From NCBI GenBank assembly GCA_003332265.1, contig QPGA01000028.1, forward strand, positions 4,109-44,273: 40,165 nt of DNA, read 5' to 3'. Below, one piece after another: positions 22,875 through 32,135 of the stretch. The notes under the pieces are model-generated. The model worked only from the letters and a program-made list of their open reading frames with translations, was not told the DNA's origin and did not search any database. Made by a program: the position numbers and the translations under genes. Origin of the DNA: Candidatus Accumulibacter meliphilus. GTDB taxonomy: Bacteria > Pseudomonadota > Gammaproteobacteria > Burkholderiales > Rhodocyclaceae. Positions within the stretch are counted from its first letter, which is position 1, and each line of letters starts with the position of its first letter.

Positions 22875-23324
22875 ATGAAATTCCATTTCTTAACCATCGA
22901 AACACTGCAGCCAGCGACCCGCGAAGAAGCGCTGAACGCTTTCTGCGCCGGGCATCGCGTCGTCTCGGGCAATCGGCACTTCGTCGACCAGGGCGCGAGC
23001 AGTTATTGGAGCCTCTGCGTGGCGACCGTCGACGGCGCCGATCCAGCCCGCCACACCCCCCATCGCAAGGCCTCGCCGATCACCTCCCAGCCCGCTCACT
23101 CCCCTCGCCCCTTTTCCGAGAGGGGTTGGGGGAGAGGGGAAGTCCCACCATCGCCGCCCAACACCACGACGCACCGCGAGCGCTCACTTGCCAGGATGTT
23201 GTCGCCACATCTGCACGTGGCCCCCTCTCCCCAACCCCTCTCCCACAAGGGGCGAGGGGCTTTGTCGCCTGGACGCAACTGGCGAAGGCGGTCGGAAATA
23301 AGCTTGGCTGCGGCCCGCATCTGA
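22875..23324 (+). pseudogene. Truncated DGR accessory protein (HRDC-type), copy 2
   Basis: 149-codon frame beginning in ATGA with the FGE3 stop. Residues 1 to about 58 are nearly identical to copy 1 (HFLTIETLQPATREEALNAF, HFVDQGASSYWSLCVATVDG), then the frame enters a REP pair at the same point. The remaining codons differ from copy 1 because of a frame shift in the repeat. The HRDC domain is absent. The shared truncation shows the FGE-tail/accessory/REP block was duplicated after the gene was broken. Confidence 0.7.
23098..23259. repeat. Inverted REP-like pair, copy B
   Basis: Arms at about 23098-23140 and 23218-23259 with a spacer closely matching the pair at 19731-19890. Confidence 0.75.
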
Positions 23325-23382
23325 TTTGCGCAGCGGTGTTCCCGGCAGCGCGCTTTTCACCCTGGCCCTTGCCGGCAACGCC

Positions 23383-24801
23383 TCAGTCGCGCGTCCAGAT
23401 CGTGTGGTCAATGTCGTCGGCGATCTCGGGATAGTCACGAGCGTGGAAGCGCGGTTCAAGCCCGGCATTGCGCTGCTCGAAATAATCCCTGGTCAGCTTG
23501 ACCACCGTCCCCGACAGCGCCAGGATGGCGATCAGGTTGATCGTTGCCATCAGCCCCATGGCGGCATCCGCGGTGTTGAACACCGTCGCCACGGCCTGCA
23601 CGGCGCCCCAGACGACCATCAGCAACACGCCGCAGCGCAGGATGAGCAGCCCGGCCGGGTTGCCAACGCCGAGGTAGACCATCGCATTCTCGGAATAAGA
23701 GTAGTTGCCGATGATCGACGTAAAAGCGAAGAAGAAGATCGCCACGGCGATGAAATAGCGCCCGGCCGCGCCGATATGCACTTCGAGCGCGTTCTGCGTC
23801 AGCTGTGTTCCGGTGATCCCGGACCCCGGCTCGAGCACCCCGGAGAGGAGGATCATGATCGCCGTCGCGGTGCAGATCAGGATGGTGTCGATGAACACTC
23901 CCAGGGCCTGGACGAAGCCCTGGCTCGACGGATGGTGCGGCACCGGCGTTGCCATCGCGGCGATGTTCGGTGCCGATCCCATACCGGCCTCGTTCGAGAA
24001 CAGGCCGCGCTTGACGCCGTTCATCATCGCCGCCATCACTCCACCGGTCACGCCGCCAGCGGCTTCCTGGAGGCCGAAGGCCGAGCCGATGATATGGCCG
24101 AGTACGCCGGGGACGGCGCCGAGGTTGGTGAGCACCACGTAAACCGCCAGCAGCAGATAGCTGACGGCCATGAATGGCACCAGGATTTCGGCCACCTTGG
24201 CGATCTGCTTGACGCCACCGAAGATCACCAGTCCGGCGATCGCCGCGACGACCAGGCCGACCGCCAGCTTGGGCACGCCAAAAGCGCCCTGCATCGCGTC
24301 GGCAATCGAATTTGCCTGAACGGCGTTGAAAACCAGCCCGAAAGACAGGATCAGGCAAGCCGAAAAGACCGCCCCCAGCCAGGGCATCTTGAGCCCCTTG
24401 CGGATGTAGAACGCCGGCCCGCCGCGGTACAGCCCGGCCGGACCGTGGGTCTTGTAAAGCTGCGCCAGGGTCGACTCGGAATAGGCCGTCGCCATGCCGA
24501 CCAGGGCCACCATCCACATCCAGAAGATCGCTCCGGGCCCGCCGAGATAGAGCGCCACCGCGACCCCGGCGAGGTTGCCGGTACCCACCCGGCTGGCCAG
24601 CGAAACGGTCAGCGCCTGGAACGGCGAGATCCCGTCCTTGTCGGTTTCTCGCGATCCGAGCACGGTCCGGAACATTTCGCCGAAATGCACGATCTGCGGA
24701 AAGCCCAGCCGGACGGTGAAATACAGGCCCGCCACCAACAGCCCGTAGACCAGGACGTATCCCCAGAAGATCGTGTTCAGAAAGTCGATGATGGCATCCA
24801 T
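23383..24801 (-). CDS. Sodium:alanine symporter family protein (AGCS)
   Basis: 472 residues from ATG at 24801, preceded by GGAGGGG; a longer frame to 25089 lacks family resemblance. About 10-11 hydrophobic segments. Family marks include ALTVSLASRVGTGNLAGVAV, AFYIRKGL, GLFSNEAGMGSAPNIAAMAT and SIIGNYSYSENA. These are the AGCS signatures for sodium-coupled alanine or glycine uptake across the inner membrane. Monocistronic, divergent from the nitrate operon. No link to the neighbouring DGR debris is apparent. Confidence 0.9.
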   Translation of the reverse strand: MDAIIDFLNTIFWGYVLVYGLLVAGLYFTVRLGFPQIVHFGEMFRTVLGSRETDKDGISPFQALTVSLASRVGTGNLAGVAVALYLGGPGAIFWMWMVALVGMATAYSESTLAQLYKTHGPAGLYRGGPAFYIRKGLKMPWLGAVFSACLILSFGLVFNAVQANSIADAMQGAFGVPKLAVGLVVAAIAGLVIFGGVKQIAKVAEILVPFMAVSYLLLAVYVVLTNLGAVPGVLGHIIGSAFGLQEAAGGVTGGVMAAMMNGVKRGLFSNEAGMGSAPNIAAMATPVPHHPSSQGFVQALGVFIDTILICTATAIMILLSGVLEPGSGITGTQLTQNALEVHIGAAGRYFIAVAIFFFAFTSIIGNYSYSENAMVYLGVGNPAGLLILRCGVLLMVVWGAVQAVATVFNTADAAMGLMATINLIAILALSGTVVKLTRDYFEQRNAGLEPRFHARDYPEIADDIDHTIWTRD

Positions 24802-25216
24802 GGCGGCCCCTCCGCAAAAGTATGACCGCAGCTTACACAGCTTCGTGCACTTGTCCAATACGCTTTTCGTATGCTCGCCCAGCGCGCAGGGTCGCGATGA
24901 TCTGCGACAAACAGCGCAAGCGAAGCCGATTGCTACCGCAAAGCGCGTGGCCTCGCCCCGGACTGCTTCGCCGCGCTGGCCATGACGGCTGCACCGCGCC
25001 AATGCTATCCGCTCGCAGAGCTCGTCGCTGGAATGCTTCTTTGTCGCCGCCGACGATCCTTCGCGAAACGCCGTATCAGCCCGGACCACCTGGCCCGAGC
25101 CGCAACTGCGCAGCCGCTGAACAGTGGTTATTTTGCGTTTTGATGCAGATCAATACAGACCTGCGCGCTCGCTCCTAGACTCACCGCTGTGAGGGCAGAA
25201 ACAGGGGGAGCAAACG
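24802..25216. other. Divergent promoter region between symporter and nar operon
   Basis: About 415 bases without a supported gene. Contains the FNR box and -10 of the nar operon at its right end. The middle part (about 24890-25080) looks like degenerate non-coding sequence. Confidence 0.5.
25140..25153 (+). promoter_or_regulatory. FNR/ANR box of the nitrate operon
   Basis: TTGATGCAGATCAA is a perfect TTGAT-N4-ATCAA site. TAGACT at 25176-25181 fits a -10 box and puts the start near 25188, about 41.5 bases from the box centre: the class II activation spacing. This predicts induction without oxygen. Confidence 0.85.
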
Positions 25217-26491
25217 GTGGCATCCGAAAAGTACAAGCAGTGGTCAGTCGTAGCCTCGAGCACTACTGCATTCACGGTGTGTTTCATGGTGTGGATGATG
25301 TTCGCCGTGATTGGTATCCCGATCAAGCAGTCGCTCGGCCTCAACGAAACGGAGTTCGGCATTCTGGTGGCCATGCCCGTGCTCACCGGGTCACTTATCC
25401 GTTTGCCGTTGGGCATGTGGACCGACCGCTTCGGCGGTCGCCTGGTGTTCTTCGTACTGATGCTGTCGACGGTGATTCCCATCTGGATGATTTCCTGGGC
25501 CACCGAATTCTGGCAGTTCCTGGTCACCGGCCTGTTCGTCGGCATCACGGGAGGTTCCTTCACCGTCGGCATTGCCTATTGCGCACGCTGGTTCCCGAAG
25601 AATCGCCAGGGCTTTGCCATGGGCATTTTCGGCGCTGGCAATACCGGTGCCGCGATCACCAAGCTCGTGGCGCCGACGATCGTCGTCGCCTACGGCTGGG
25701 AAAGGGTCCCGCAGATCTATGCGATCCTCATGCTGGTCACGACGCTGTTGTTCTGGATGTTCACCTTCACCGACCACGAGCATACCGCCGGGGCGTCGAA
25801 AGTCACCATCAAAGAGCAGCTGGAGGCGCTCAAGGACCCGGCCGTCTGGCGCTACAGCCAGTACTACTCGATCGTCTTTGGCGGTTTCGTCGCCTTGTCG
25901 CTGTGGATGACCAAGTACTACATCAGCGAGTACGGTTTCGACATTCAGCTGGCGGCCCTGCTGGCCGCCGGTTTCAGCGTCCCCGGCGGCTTGCTGCGGG
26001 CCGTCGGCGGCTGGTTCTCCGACAAGTACGGCGCGCACTCGGTCACCTGGTGGGTGCTCTGGGTGGCCCTGGTCTGTCTCTTCTTCCTGTCCTACCCGCA
26101 GAGCGACTTCACCATTCACACGGTGTCCGGGCCGAAGACTTTCCATGTCGGGCTCAACGCGACCGTGTTCACGGTCCTCATGTTTACCATGGGCATCGCC
26201 TTCGCGATCGGCAAGGCGTCGGTGTTCAAGTACATCTCGGACGACTATCCGCATAACATCGGCGTGGTTTCCGGCGTCGTAGGCCTTGCTGGCGGTATGG
26301 GCGGCTTCATCCTGCCGATCCTTTTCGGGGCGCTGGTGGACCTGACCGGTCTGCGTTCGTCGGCGTTCATGCTGCTCTTCGGGATCGTCTGGGTGTCGCT
26401 GATGTGGATGTACTTCGCCGAAGTGCGGCCGATGAGCGCGAAGCAGAACAGCAAGCATCCGCTAGCCGTGCCGGCGGCGACTCTCAACTGA
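25217..26491 (+). CDS. narK: Nitrate/nitrite transporter, NarK1 type
   Basis: 424-residue major facilitator of the nitrate/nitrite porter family with about 12 membrane segments. GGSFTVGIAYCARWFPKNRQ with GFAMGIFGAGNTGAAITKL is the NNP signature, and GMWTDRFGGR is the MFS loop motif. Starts at GTG 25217, supported by AGGGGGAG. First gene after the FNR box. Role inferred from type: nitrate uptake, probably proton-coupled, feeding the cytoplasm-facing NarG. Confidence 0.9.
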   Translation: MASEKYKQWSVVASSTTAFTVCFMVWMMFAVIGIPIKQSLGLNETEFGILVAMPVLTGSLIRLPLGMWTDRFGGRLVFFVLMLSTVIPIWMISWATEFWQFLVTGLFVGITGGSFTVGIAYCARWFPKNRQGFAMGIFGAGNTGAAITKLVAPTIVVAYGWERVPQIYAILMLVTTLLFWMFTFTDHEHTAGASKVTIKEQLEALKDPAVWRYSQYYSIVFGGFVALSLWMTKYYISEYGFDIQLAALLAAGFSVPGGLLRAVGGWFSDKYGAHSVTWWVLWVALVCLFFLSYPQSDFTIHTVSGPKTFHVGLNATVFTVLMFTMGIAFAIGKASVFKYISDDYPHNIGVVSGVVGLAGGMGGFILPILFGALVDLTGLRSSAFMLLFGIVWVSLMWMYFAEVRPMSAKQNSKHPLAVPAATLN

Positions 26492-26615
26492 GGCCCGACA
26501 TCCGTCAGCTAGCCATTCCCACTCGTTCAGCGCCGCGGCACGGGCTGCGGTTGCGGCGGACACGCGTGGCTCCGGGCGGCCACCCGACGCAAGATCACTG
26601 CACACAGGAACCAAG

Positions 26616-28271
26616 ATGACCACTCAGCAAACAATCGCCGCACAGGCAAGCGCCGGGCACAGTCGGGCAGACATCAGCGACTGGCGACCCGAGGATGAAG
26701 CTTTCTGGGAATCCACCGGCAAGCGCGTCGCCTACCGCAACCTGTGGATTTCGATTCCGGCCCTGTTGTGTGGCTTCGCGGTGTGGGGCATGTGGGGAAT
26801 CATCACGGTGCAGATGCTCAACCTCGGCTTCCCGTTCACGCAGCCCGAGCTGTTCACGCTGACCGCCATCGCCGGCATCGCCGGGGCGACGATGCGCATC
26901 CCGGCATCGTTCCTGATTCGTCTGGCTGGCGGTCGCAACACCATCTTCCTGACCACGGCAATGCTGCTCGCACCGGCCATCGGCACCGGCATCGTGCTGC
27001 AGCACAAGGACTGGCCGCTGTGGGCCTTCCAGTTGATGGCGCTGTGGTGCGGCGTCGGCGGCGGCAACTTCGCCTCGTCGATGTCCAACATCAGCGGCTT
27101 CTTCCCGAAGCGGCTGCAGGGCACGGGGCTGGGACTGAACGCGGGTCTCGGCAACTTCGGCGTGACGACGATGCAGGTGGTCATTCCGCTGATCATGACC
27201 GTCGGCCTCTTCGGCGCCTTCGGTGGTCAGCCGGAGACTTTGCTCAATGACAGCGGCTGGATTTTCGGCAAGATCCCTGCCGGCACGCAGACCTGGATCC
27301 AGAACGCCGGTTTTGCCTGGGTGCTGTCGCTGGTGCCGCTGGCCGCCTTGTGCTGGTTCGGGATGAACAACCTGAAGACGATCTCGCCGGCCACCGGTAA
27401 TCCCATCGTCGCTTTCGCCAAGATCACCTATCTGTACACGCTGGCCTTCGTGCCGTCGATCTTCATGCTCTACCTGTACCTGCCAGCGCCCACCGGACTG
27501 GGTCTGCTCAACATGTGGGTCGCCATTCCGCTGGACATCATCATGGCGCTGCTGGTGATGAAGATGGCCGCTTTCGGCCCGATGAAGGAAGGTGTCGCCA
27601 AGCAGTTCGAGATCTTCCGCAACAAACATACCTGGGCGATGACCATTCTCTACATCGTCACCTTCGGCTCGTTCATCGGCTTCTCGATGGCCTTGCCGCT
27701 GTCGATGAAGGTCATCTTCGGTGTCAGCCACGTGCCCGATGCCGCCGGCGTGATGCAACACACGGCGAGCAATCCGAATGCACCGGCAGTGCTCGCCTAC
27801 GCCTGGATCGGACCCTTCGTCGGCGCACTGATTCGTCCGGTGGGCGGCTGGATTTCCGACAAGATCGGCGGCTCGATCGTCACGCAGTGGATCTCGGCAG
27901 CGATGGTGGTTGCCGCGGTCGCCGTCGGCTACGTGATGATGCTGGCCTATCAGTCGGCGACGCCCGAGCAGTACTTCCTGCCCTTCATGCTGCTGTTCAT
28001 CGTGCTTTTCGCCGCCAGCGGCATTGGCAACGGCTCGACCTTTCGCAGCATCGGCATCATTTTCGACCGCCAGCAGGCCGGCCCCGTGCTGGGGTGGACC
28101 TCGGCCGTCGCCGCCTACGGTGCCTTCATCGCGCCGGTGGTCATCGGTCAGCAGATCAAGGCCGGTACACCGCAGATGGCGATGTACGGTTTCGCGGTCT
28201 TCTACGGCCTCTGCCTGCTCCTCAACTGGTGGTTCTACCTGCGCGCCAACGCCTACGTGAAGAACCCATGA
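26616..28271 (+). CDS. narK: Nitrate/nitrite transporter, NarK2 type
   Basis: 551-residue nitrate/nitrite porter, longer than NarK1 by an N-terminal cytoplasmic lead and an extended central loop. Marks: MRIPASFLIRLAGGRNTIFL, GVGGGNFASSMSNISGFFPK and GLGLNAGLGNFGVTTMQVV. AGGAACCAAG precedes the ATG. A tandem NarK1-NarK2 pair before narGHJI is typical of denitrifying proteobacteria; NarK2 types usually exchange nitrate for nitrite. A 124-base gap separates it from the first narK. Confidence 0.9.
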   Translation: MTTQQTIAAQASAGHSRADISDWRPEDEAFWESTGKRVAYRNLWISIPALLCGFAVWGMWGIITVQMLNLGFPFTQPELFTLTAIAGIAGATMRIPASFLIRLAGGRNTIFLTTAMLLAPAIGTGIVLQHKDWPLWAFQLMALWCGVGGGNFASSMSNISGFFPKRLQGTGLGLNAGLGNFGVTTMQVVIPLIMTVGLFGAFGGQPETLLNDSGWIFGKIPAGTQTWIQNAGFAWVLSLVPLAALCWFGMNNLKTISPATGNPIVAFAKITYLYTLAFVPSIFMLYLYLPAPTGLGLLNMWVAIPLDIIMALLVMKMAAFGPMKEGVAKQFEIFRNKHTWAMTILYIVTFGSFIGFSMALPLSMKVIFGVSHVPDAAGVMQHTASNPNAPAVLAYAWIGPFVGALIRPVGGWISDKIGGSIVTQWISAAMVVAAVAVGYVMMLAYQSATPEQYFLPFMLLFIVLFAASGIGNGSTFRSIGIIFDRQQAGPVLGWTSAVAAYGAFIAPVVIGQQIKAGTPQMAMYGFAVFYGLCLLLNWWFYLRANAYVKNP

Positions 28272-28316
28272 GCATTAGCCTGCCTGTATTCCAACGCAAC
28301 TCGCAAGGGAAAACCT

Positions 28317-31300
28317 ATGAGCCACTTTCTTGATCGACTGAGCTATTTCTCCCAACCACGGGAATCCTTCTCAGACGGCCACGGCGTCGTGACCGGCGAG
28401 GACCGTACCTGGGAGGATGCCTACCGCAACCGCTGGGCGCACGACAAGATCGTGCGCTCCACGCACGGCGTGAACTGCACCGGGTCGTGCTCGTGGAAGA
28501 TCTACGTCAAGGGCGGCATCGTCACCTGGGAGACGCAGCAGACCGACTATCCACGCACACGCTGGGACATGCCGAATCATGAACCACGCGGTTGCGCCCG
28601 TGGTGCCAGCTACAGCTGGTACCTGTACAGCGCCAACCGGGTGAAGTACCCGATGGTTCGCGGTCAGCTGCTCAAGAGGTGGCGCGAAGCGCGTGCGAGC
28701 AGCAACCCGGTCGAGGCCTGGACATCGATCGTCGAGTCCGACGCCAAACGGCGTGAGTACCAGAGCGTGCGCGGCCTCGGCGGCTTCGTGCGTTCGAGTT
28801 GGGACGAGGTCAACGAGCTCGTCGCCGCCGCCAACGTGTACACGATCAAGAAGCACGGACCGGATCGGGTGATGGGCTTTTCGCCGATTCCGGCCATGTC
28901 GATGGTCAGCTATGCGGCCGGCAGCCGCTACCTGAGCCTGATTGGCGGCGTCTGCTTGAGCTTCTACGACTGGTACTGCGACCTGCCGCCGTCCAGCCCA
29001 CAGGTCTGGGGCGAGCAGACCGACGTCCCCGAATCGGCCGACTGGTACAACTCGAGCTTCATCATTGCCTGGGGTTCGAACGTGCCGCAGACGCGGACGC
29101 CGGACGCGCACTTCTTTACCGAAGTTCGCTACAAAGGCACCAAGACGGTTGCCGTTACGCCCGACTACTCCGAAGTCGCCAAGCTTTCCGACATCTGGCT
29201 GCATCCCAAGCAGGGTACCGATGCCGCGGTCGCCATGGCCATGGGGCACGTAATTTTGAAGGAGTTCTACTTCGACAAGCGCAGTGTCTATTTCGACGAC
29301 TACGCTCGCCGCTACACCGACCTGCCGATGCTGGTGATGTTGAAAGAGCAGGTCCTGCCCGGCGGCGAAACGATTCTGGTGCCCGACCGCTATGTGCGTG
29401 CCTCTGATTTCGACGACAGGTTGGGCCAGGCCAACAACCCGGACTGGAAGACCGTCGCTTTCGACGAGTCCGGTCGAGTGGTGCTTCCCAACGGTGCCAT
29501 CGGCTTTCGCTGGGGCGCTGATGGCCGCGCCGACGAGGGGCAGTGGAACCTGGAAGCGAAGGAAGCGCAGAGTGGTAGCGAAGTTAAACTGAAGCTGTCC
29601 TTGCTCGAGGGAGAGGAGCCGGGCAAGGACACCGCGAAAGTCGGTTTTCCGTACTTCGGCGGCATCGTCAGCGAACATTTTCCGAACAACCTGCGGCCCG
29701 GCGAGAACGGCGATGTACTGGTGCGCACGGTTCCCGTACAGCGTATTTCACTCGGCCAGGCAGGCGGCAAACGCACGGCGCTGGTGGCCACGGTGTTCGA
29801 CCTGCAGGCGGCCAACTACGGCGTCGCACGCGGCCTCCCCGGCGAACTGGCGGCGAGCAGCTACGACGATGACACGCCCTATACGCCAGCGTGGCAGGAG
29901 CGCATCACGGGAACGCCGCGCGACCAGGTAATCACCGTTGCCCGCCAGTTCGCCGAAAATGCCGACAAGACTCACGGCCGCTCGATGGTGATCATCGGTG
30001 CGGCGATGAACCACTGGTACCACAGCGACATGAACTACCGCGGCGTCATCAACATGTTGATGATGTGCGGTTGCATCGGCAAGAGCGGCGGTGGCTGGGC
30101 GCATTATGTTGGTCAGGAAAAACTCCGGCCGCAGACCGGGTGGACGGCGCTGGCCTTCGCTCTCGACTGGATCCGCCCGCCGCGCCAGCAGAACAGCACC
30201 AGCTTCTTCTACGCGCACACCGACCAATGGCGCTACGAGCGCCTTGGTGTCGACGAAGTGCTGTCGCCGCTGGCCGACAAGAAAGCATACGGCGGCAGCA
30301 TGATCGACTACAACGTGCGTGCCGAGCGCATGGGCTGGCTGCCTTCCGCCCCGCAACTGAAAACCAATCCGATGCAGGTTGTCAGCGACGCGCAGGCGGC
30401 CGGCATGGACGCCAGGGATTATGCGGTGAAGAGCCTCAAGGACGGCTCGCTGCAGATGAGTTGCGAAGACCCGGATCACCCGGACAACTGGCCACGCAAC
30501 ATGTTCGTCTGGCGCTCCAACCTGCTCGGCTCGAGCGGCAAGGGGCACGAGTACTTCCTCAAGCATCTGCTCGGCACCAGTCACGGCGTGCAGGGCAAGG
30601 ACCTCGGTGCCGACGATGCCAAGCCGCGCGAAGTGGTGTGGCACGACAAGGCGCCGGAGGGCAAACTCGACCTGCTGGTCACGCTCGACTTCCGCATGAG
30701 TACCACCTGCCTGTACTCCGATATCGTCTTGCCAACAGCGACCTGGTACGAAAAGAACGATCTCAACACCAGCGACATGCATCCTTTCATCCACCCGCTG
30801 TCGACCGCCGTCGACCCGGCTTGGCAGGCGCGTAGCGACTGGGATATCTACAAGGGCTTTGCGAAGAAATTCAGCGAAGTGTGCGTCGGTCACCTCGGCG
30901 TCGAGAAGGAACTGGTACTGACGCCGCTGATGCACGACACGCCCGGCGAACTGGCGCAGGCACTGGACGTCAAGGACTGGAAACGTGGCGAGGTCGAGCT
31001 GATCCCGGGTAAGACGGCACCGCAGATGGCCGTCGTCGAACGCGACTATCCCAACGTCTATAAGCGCTTCACCGCCCTTGGACCGTTGCTGGGCAAGGTC
31101 GGCAACGGCGGCAAAGGGATCGCCTGGAATACCGAAACCGAAGTCAGGCAGCTCGGCGAACTCAACGGCCTGGTTGGTAGTGAGGGTGCGACGCTCGGCA
31201 TGGCGAAGATCGAGACCGACATCGACGCCTGCGAGGTGGTGATGATGCTGGCGCCGGAAACCAACGGCCACGTAGCGGTCAAGGCCTGGGAAGCGCTCGG

Positions 31301-32135
31301 CAAGCAGACCGGCCGCGACCACCGGCACCTGGCGCTGCACCGCGAGGACGAGAAAATCCGTTTCCGGGACATCCAGGCGCAGCCGCGCAAGATCATCTCG
31401 TCGCCGACCTGGAGCGGCATCGAGAGCGAGACGGTTTCCTACAACGCCGGCTACACCAATGTGCACGAGCTGATTCCCTGGCGCACGCTCACCGGGCGTC
31501 AGCAGTTCTACCTCGACCACCCGTGGATGCTGGCCTTTGGCGAAGGCTGCGTCAGCTACCGCCCGCCGGTCGATCTGAAGACCACCGCCGGCATCCACGG
31601 CGTGAAGAGCAACGGCAATCGCGAAATCGTGCTCAACTTCATCACGCCGCACCAGAAGTGGGGAATCCACTCGACCTACACTGACAATCTGCTGATGCTC
31701 ACGCTTAGCCGTGGCGGGCCGTGCGTCTGGCTTAGTGAAGACGATGCAAAACGGGCCGGCATCGTCGACAACGACTGGATCGAGCTGTTCAACCTCAACG
31801 GCGCGATCGCGGCGCGGGCAGTGGTCAGCCAGCGCGTCAATCCGGGAATGGTGATGATGTACCACGCGCAGGAGAAGATCGTGAACACACCGGGTTCGGA
31901 GATAACCGGTGCGCGCGGCGGCATCCACAACTCGGTGACGCGGATTGTCCTCAAGCCCACGCACATGATCGGTGGCTACGCGCAGTTGAGCTACGGCTTC
32001 AATTACTACGGCACCATCGGCACCAACCGCGATGAGTTCGTGGTGGTGCGCAAGATGGTCAAGATCGACTGGCTGGATACGCCGGTCGGCGACGAGTTGG
32101 TCCGCCCCGTGCAAGCCCAGGGAGAAGTGTCATGA
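28317..32135 (+). CDS. narG: Respiratory nitrate reductase, alpha subunit
   Basis: 1272 residues (E. coli 1247), complete. The [4Fe-4S] FS0 ligands are His50, Cys54, Cys58 (STHGVNCTGSCSW) and Cys93 in EPRGCARG. Asp222 in YDWYCDLP matches the molybdenum-ligand Asp of E. coli NarG. Binds bis-MGD and reduces nitrate to nitrite at the cytoplasmic face of the inner membrane. AAGGGAAAA ribosome site. The stop overlaps the narH start by 4 bases. Confidence 0.97.
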   Translation: MSHFLDRLSYFSQPRESFSDGHGVVTGEDRTWEDAYRNRWAHDKIVRSTHGVNCTGSCSWKIYVKGGIVTWETQQTDYPRTRWDMPNHEPRGCARGASYSWYLYSANRVKYPMVRGQLLKRWREARASSNPVEAWTSIVESDAKRREYQSVRGLGGFVRSSWDEVNELVAAANVYTIKKHGPDRVMGFSPIPAMSMVSYAAGSRYLSLIGGVCLSFYDWYCDLPPSSPQVWGEQTDVPESADWYNSSFIIAWGSNVPQTRTPDAHFFTEVRYKGTKTVAVTPDYSEVAKLSDIWLHPKQGTDAAVAMAMGHVILKEFYFDKRSVYFDDYARRYTDLPMLVMLKEQVLPGGETILVPDRYVRASDFDDRLGQANNPDWKTVAFDESGRVVLPNGAIGFRWGADGRADEGQWNLEAKEAQSGSEVKLKLSLLEGEEPGKDTAKVGFPYFGGIVSEHFPNNLRPGENGDVLVRTVPVQRISLGQAGGKRTALVATVFDLQAANYGVARGLPGELAASSYDDDTPYTPAWQERITGTPRDQVITVARQFAENADKTHGRSMVIIGAAMNHWYHSDMNYRGVINMLMMCGCIGKSGGGWAHYVGQEKLRPQTGWTALAFALDWIRPPRQQNSTSFFYAHTDQWRYERLGVDEVLSPLADKKAYGGSMIDYNVRAERMGWLPSAPQLKTNPMQVVSDAQAAGMDARDYAVKSLKDGSLQMSCEDPDHPDNWPRNMFVWRSNLLGSSGKGHEYFLKHLLGTSHGVQGKDLGADDAKPREVVWHDKAPEGKLDLLVTLDFRMSTTCLYSDIVLPTATWYEKNDLNTSDMHPFIHPLSTAVDPAWQARSDWDIYKGFAKKFSEVCVGHLGVEKELVLTPLMHDTPGELAQALDVKDWKRGEVELIPGKTAPQMAVVERDYPNVYKRFTALGPLLGKVGNGGKGIAWNTETEVRQLGELNGLVGSEGATLGMAKIETDIDACEVVMMLAPETNGHVAVKAWEALGKQTGRDHRHLALHREDEKIRFRDIQAQPRKIISSPTWSGIESETVSYNAGYTNVHELIPWRTLTGRQQFYLDHPWMLAFGEGCVSYRPPVDLKTTAGIHGVKSNGNREIVLNFITPHQKWGIHSTYTDNLLMLTLSRGGPCVWLSEDDAKRAGIVDNDWIELFNLNGAIAARAVVSQRVNPGMVMMYHAQEKIVNTPGSEITGARGGIHNSVTRIVLKPTHMIGGYAQLSYGFNYYGTIGTNRDEFVVVRKMVKIDWLDTPVGDELVRPVQAQGEVS

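Larger units (their letters stand above)
22662..22878 (+). pseudogene. C-terminal remnant of a third FGE gene
   Basis: Reads RCANRGRDEPDERYVSIGFR then FAPH, followed by the same Gly/Pro/Ala-rich tail ending QFKDR and an ATGA overlap with the next accessory copy, just as in gene 1. Everything upstream of the middle of the VR is lost. A start codon at 22591 opens the frame, but the first 25 codons are unrelated repeat sequence. Confidence 0.75.

Noticed and set aside
28268-28333. 22-codon frame between narK2 and narG overlapping both
   Set aside because: It overlaps the narG start, has no family resemblance and looks like chance within the leader.
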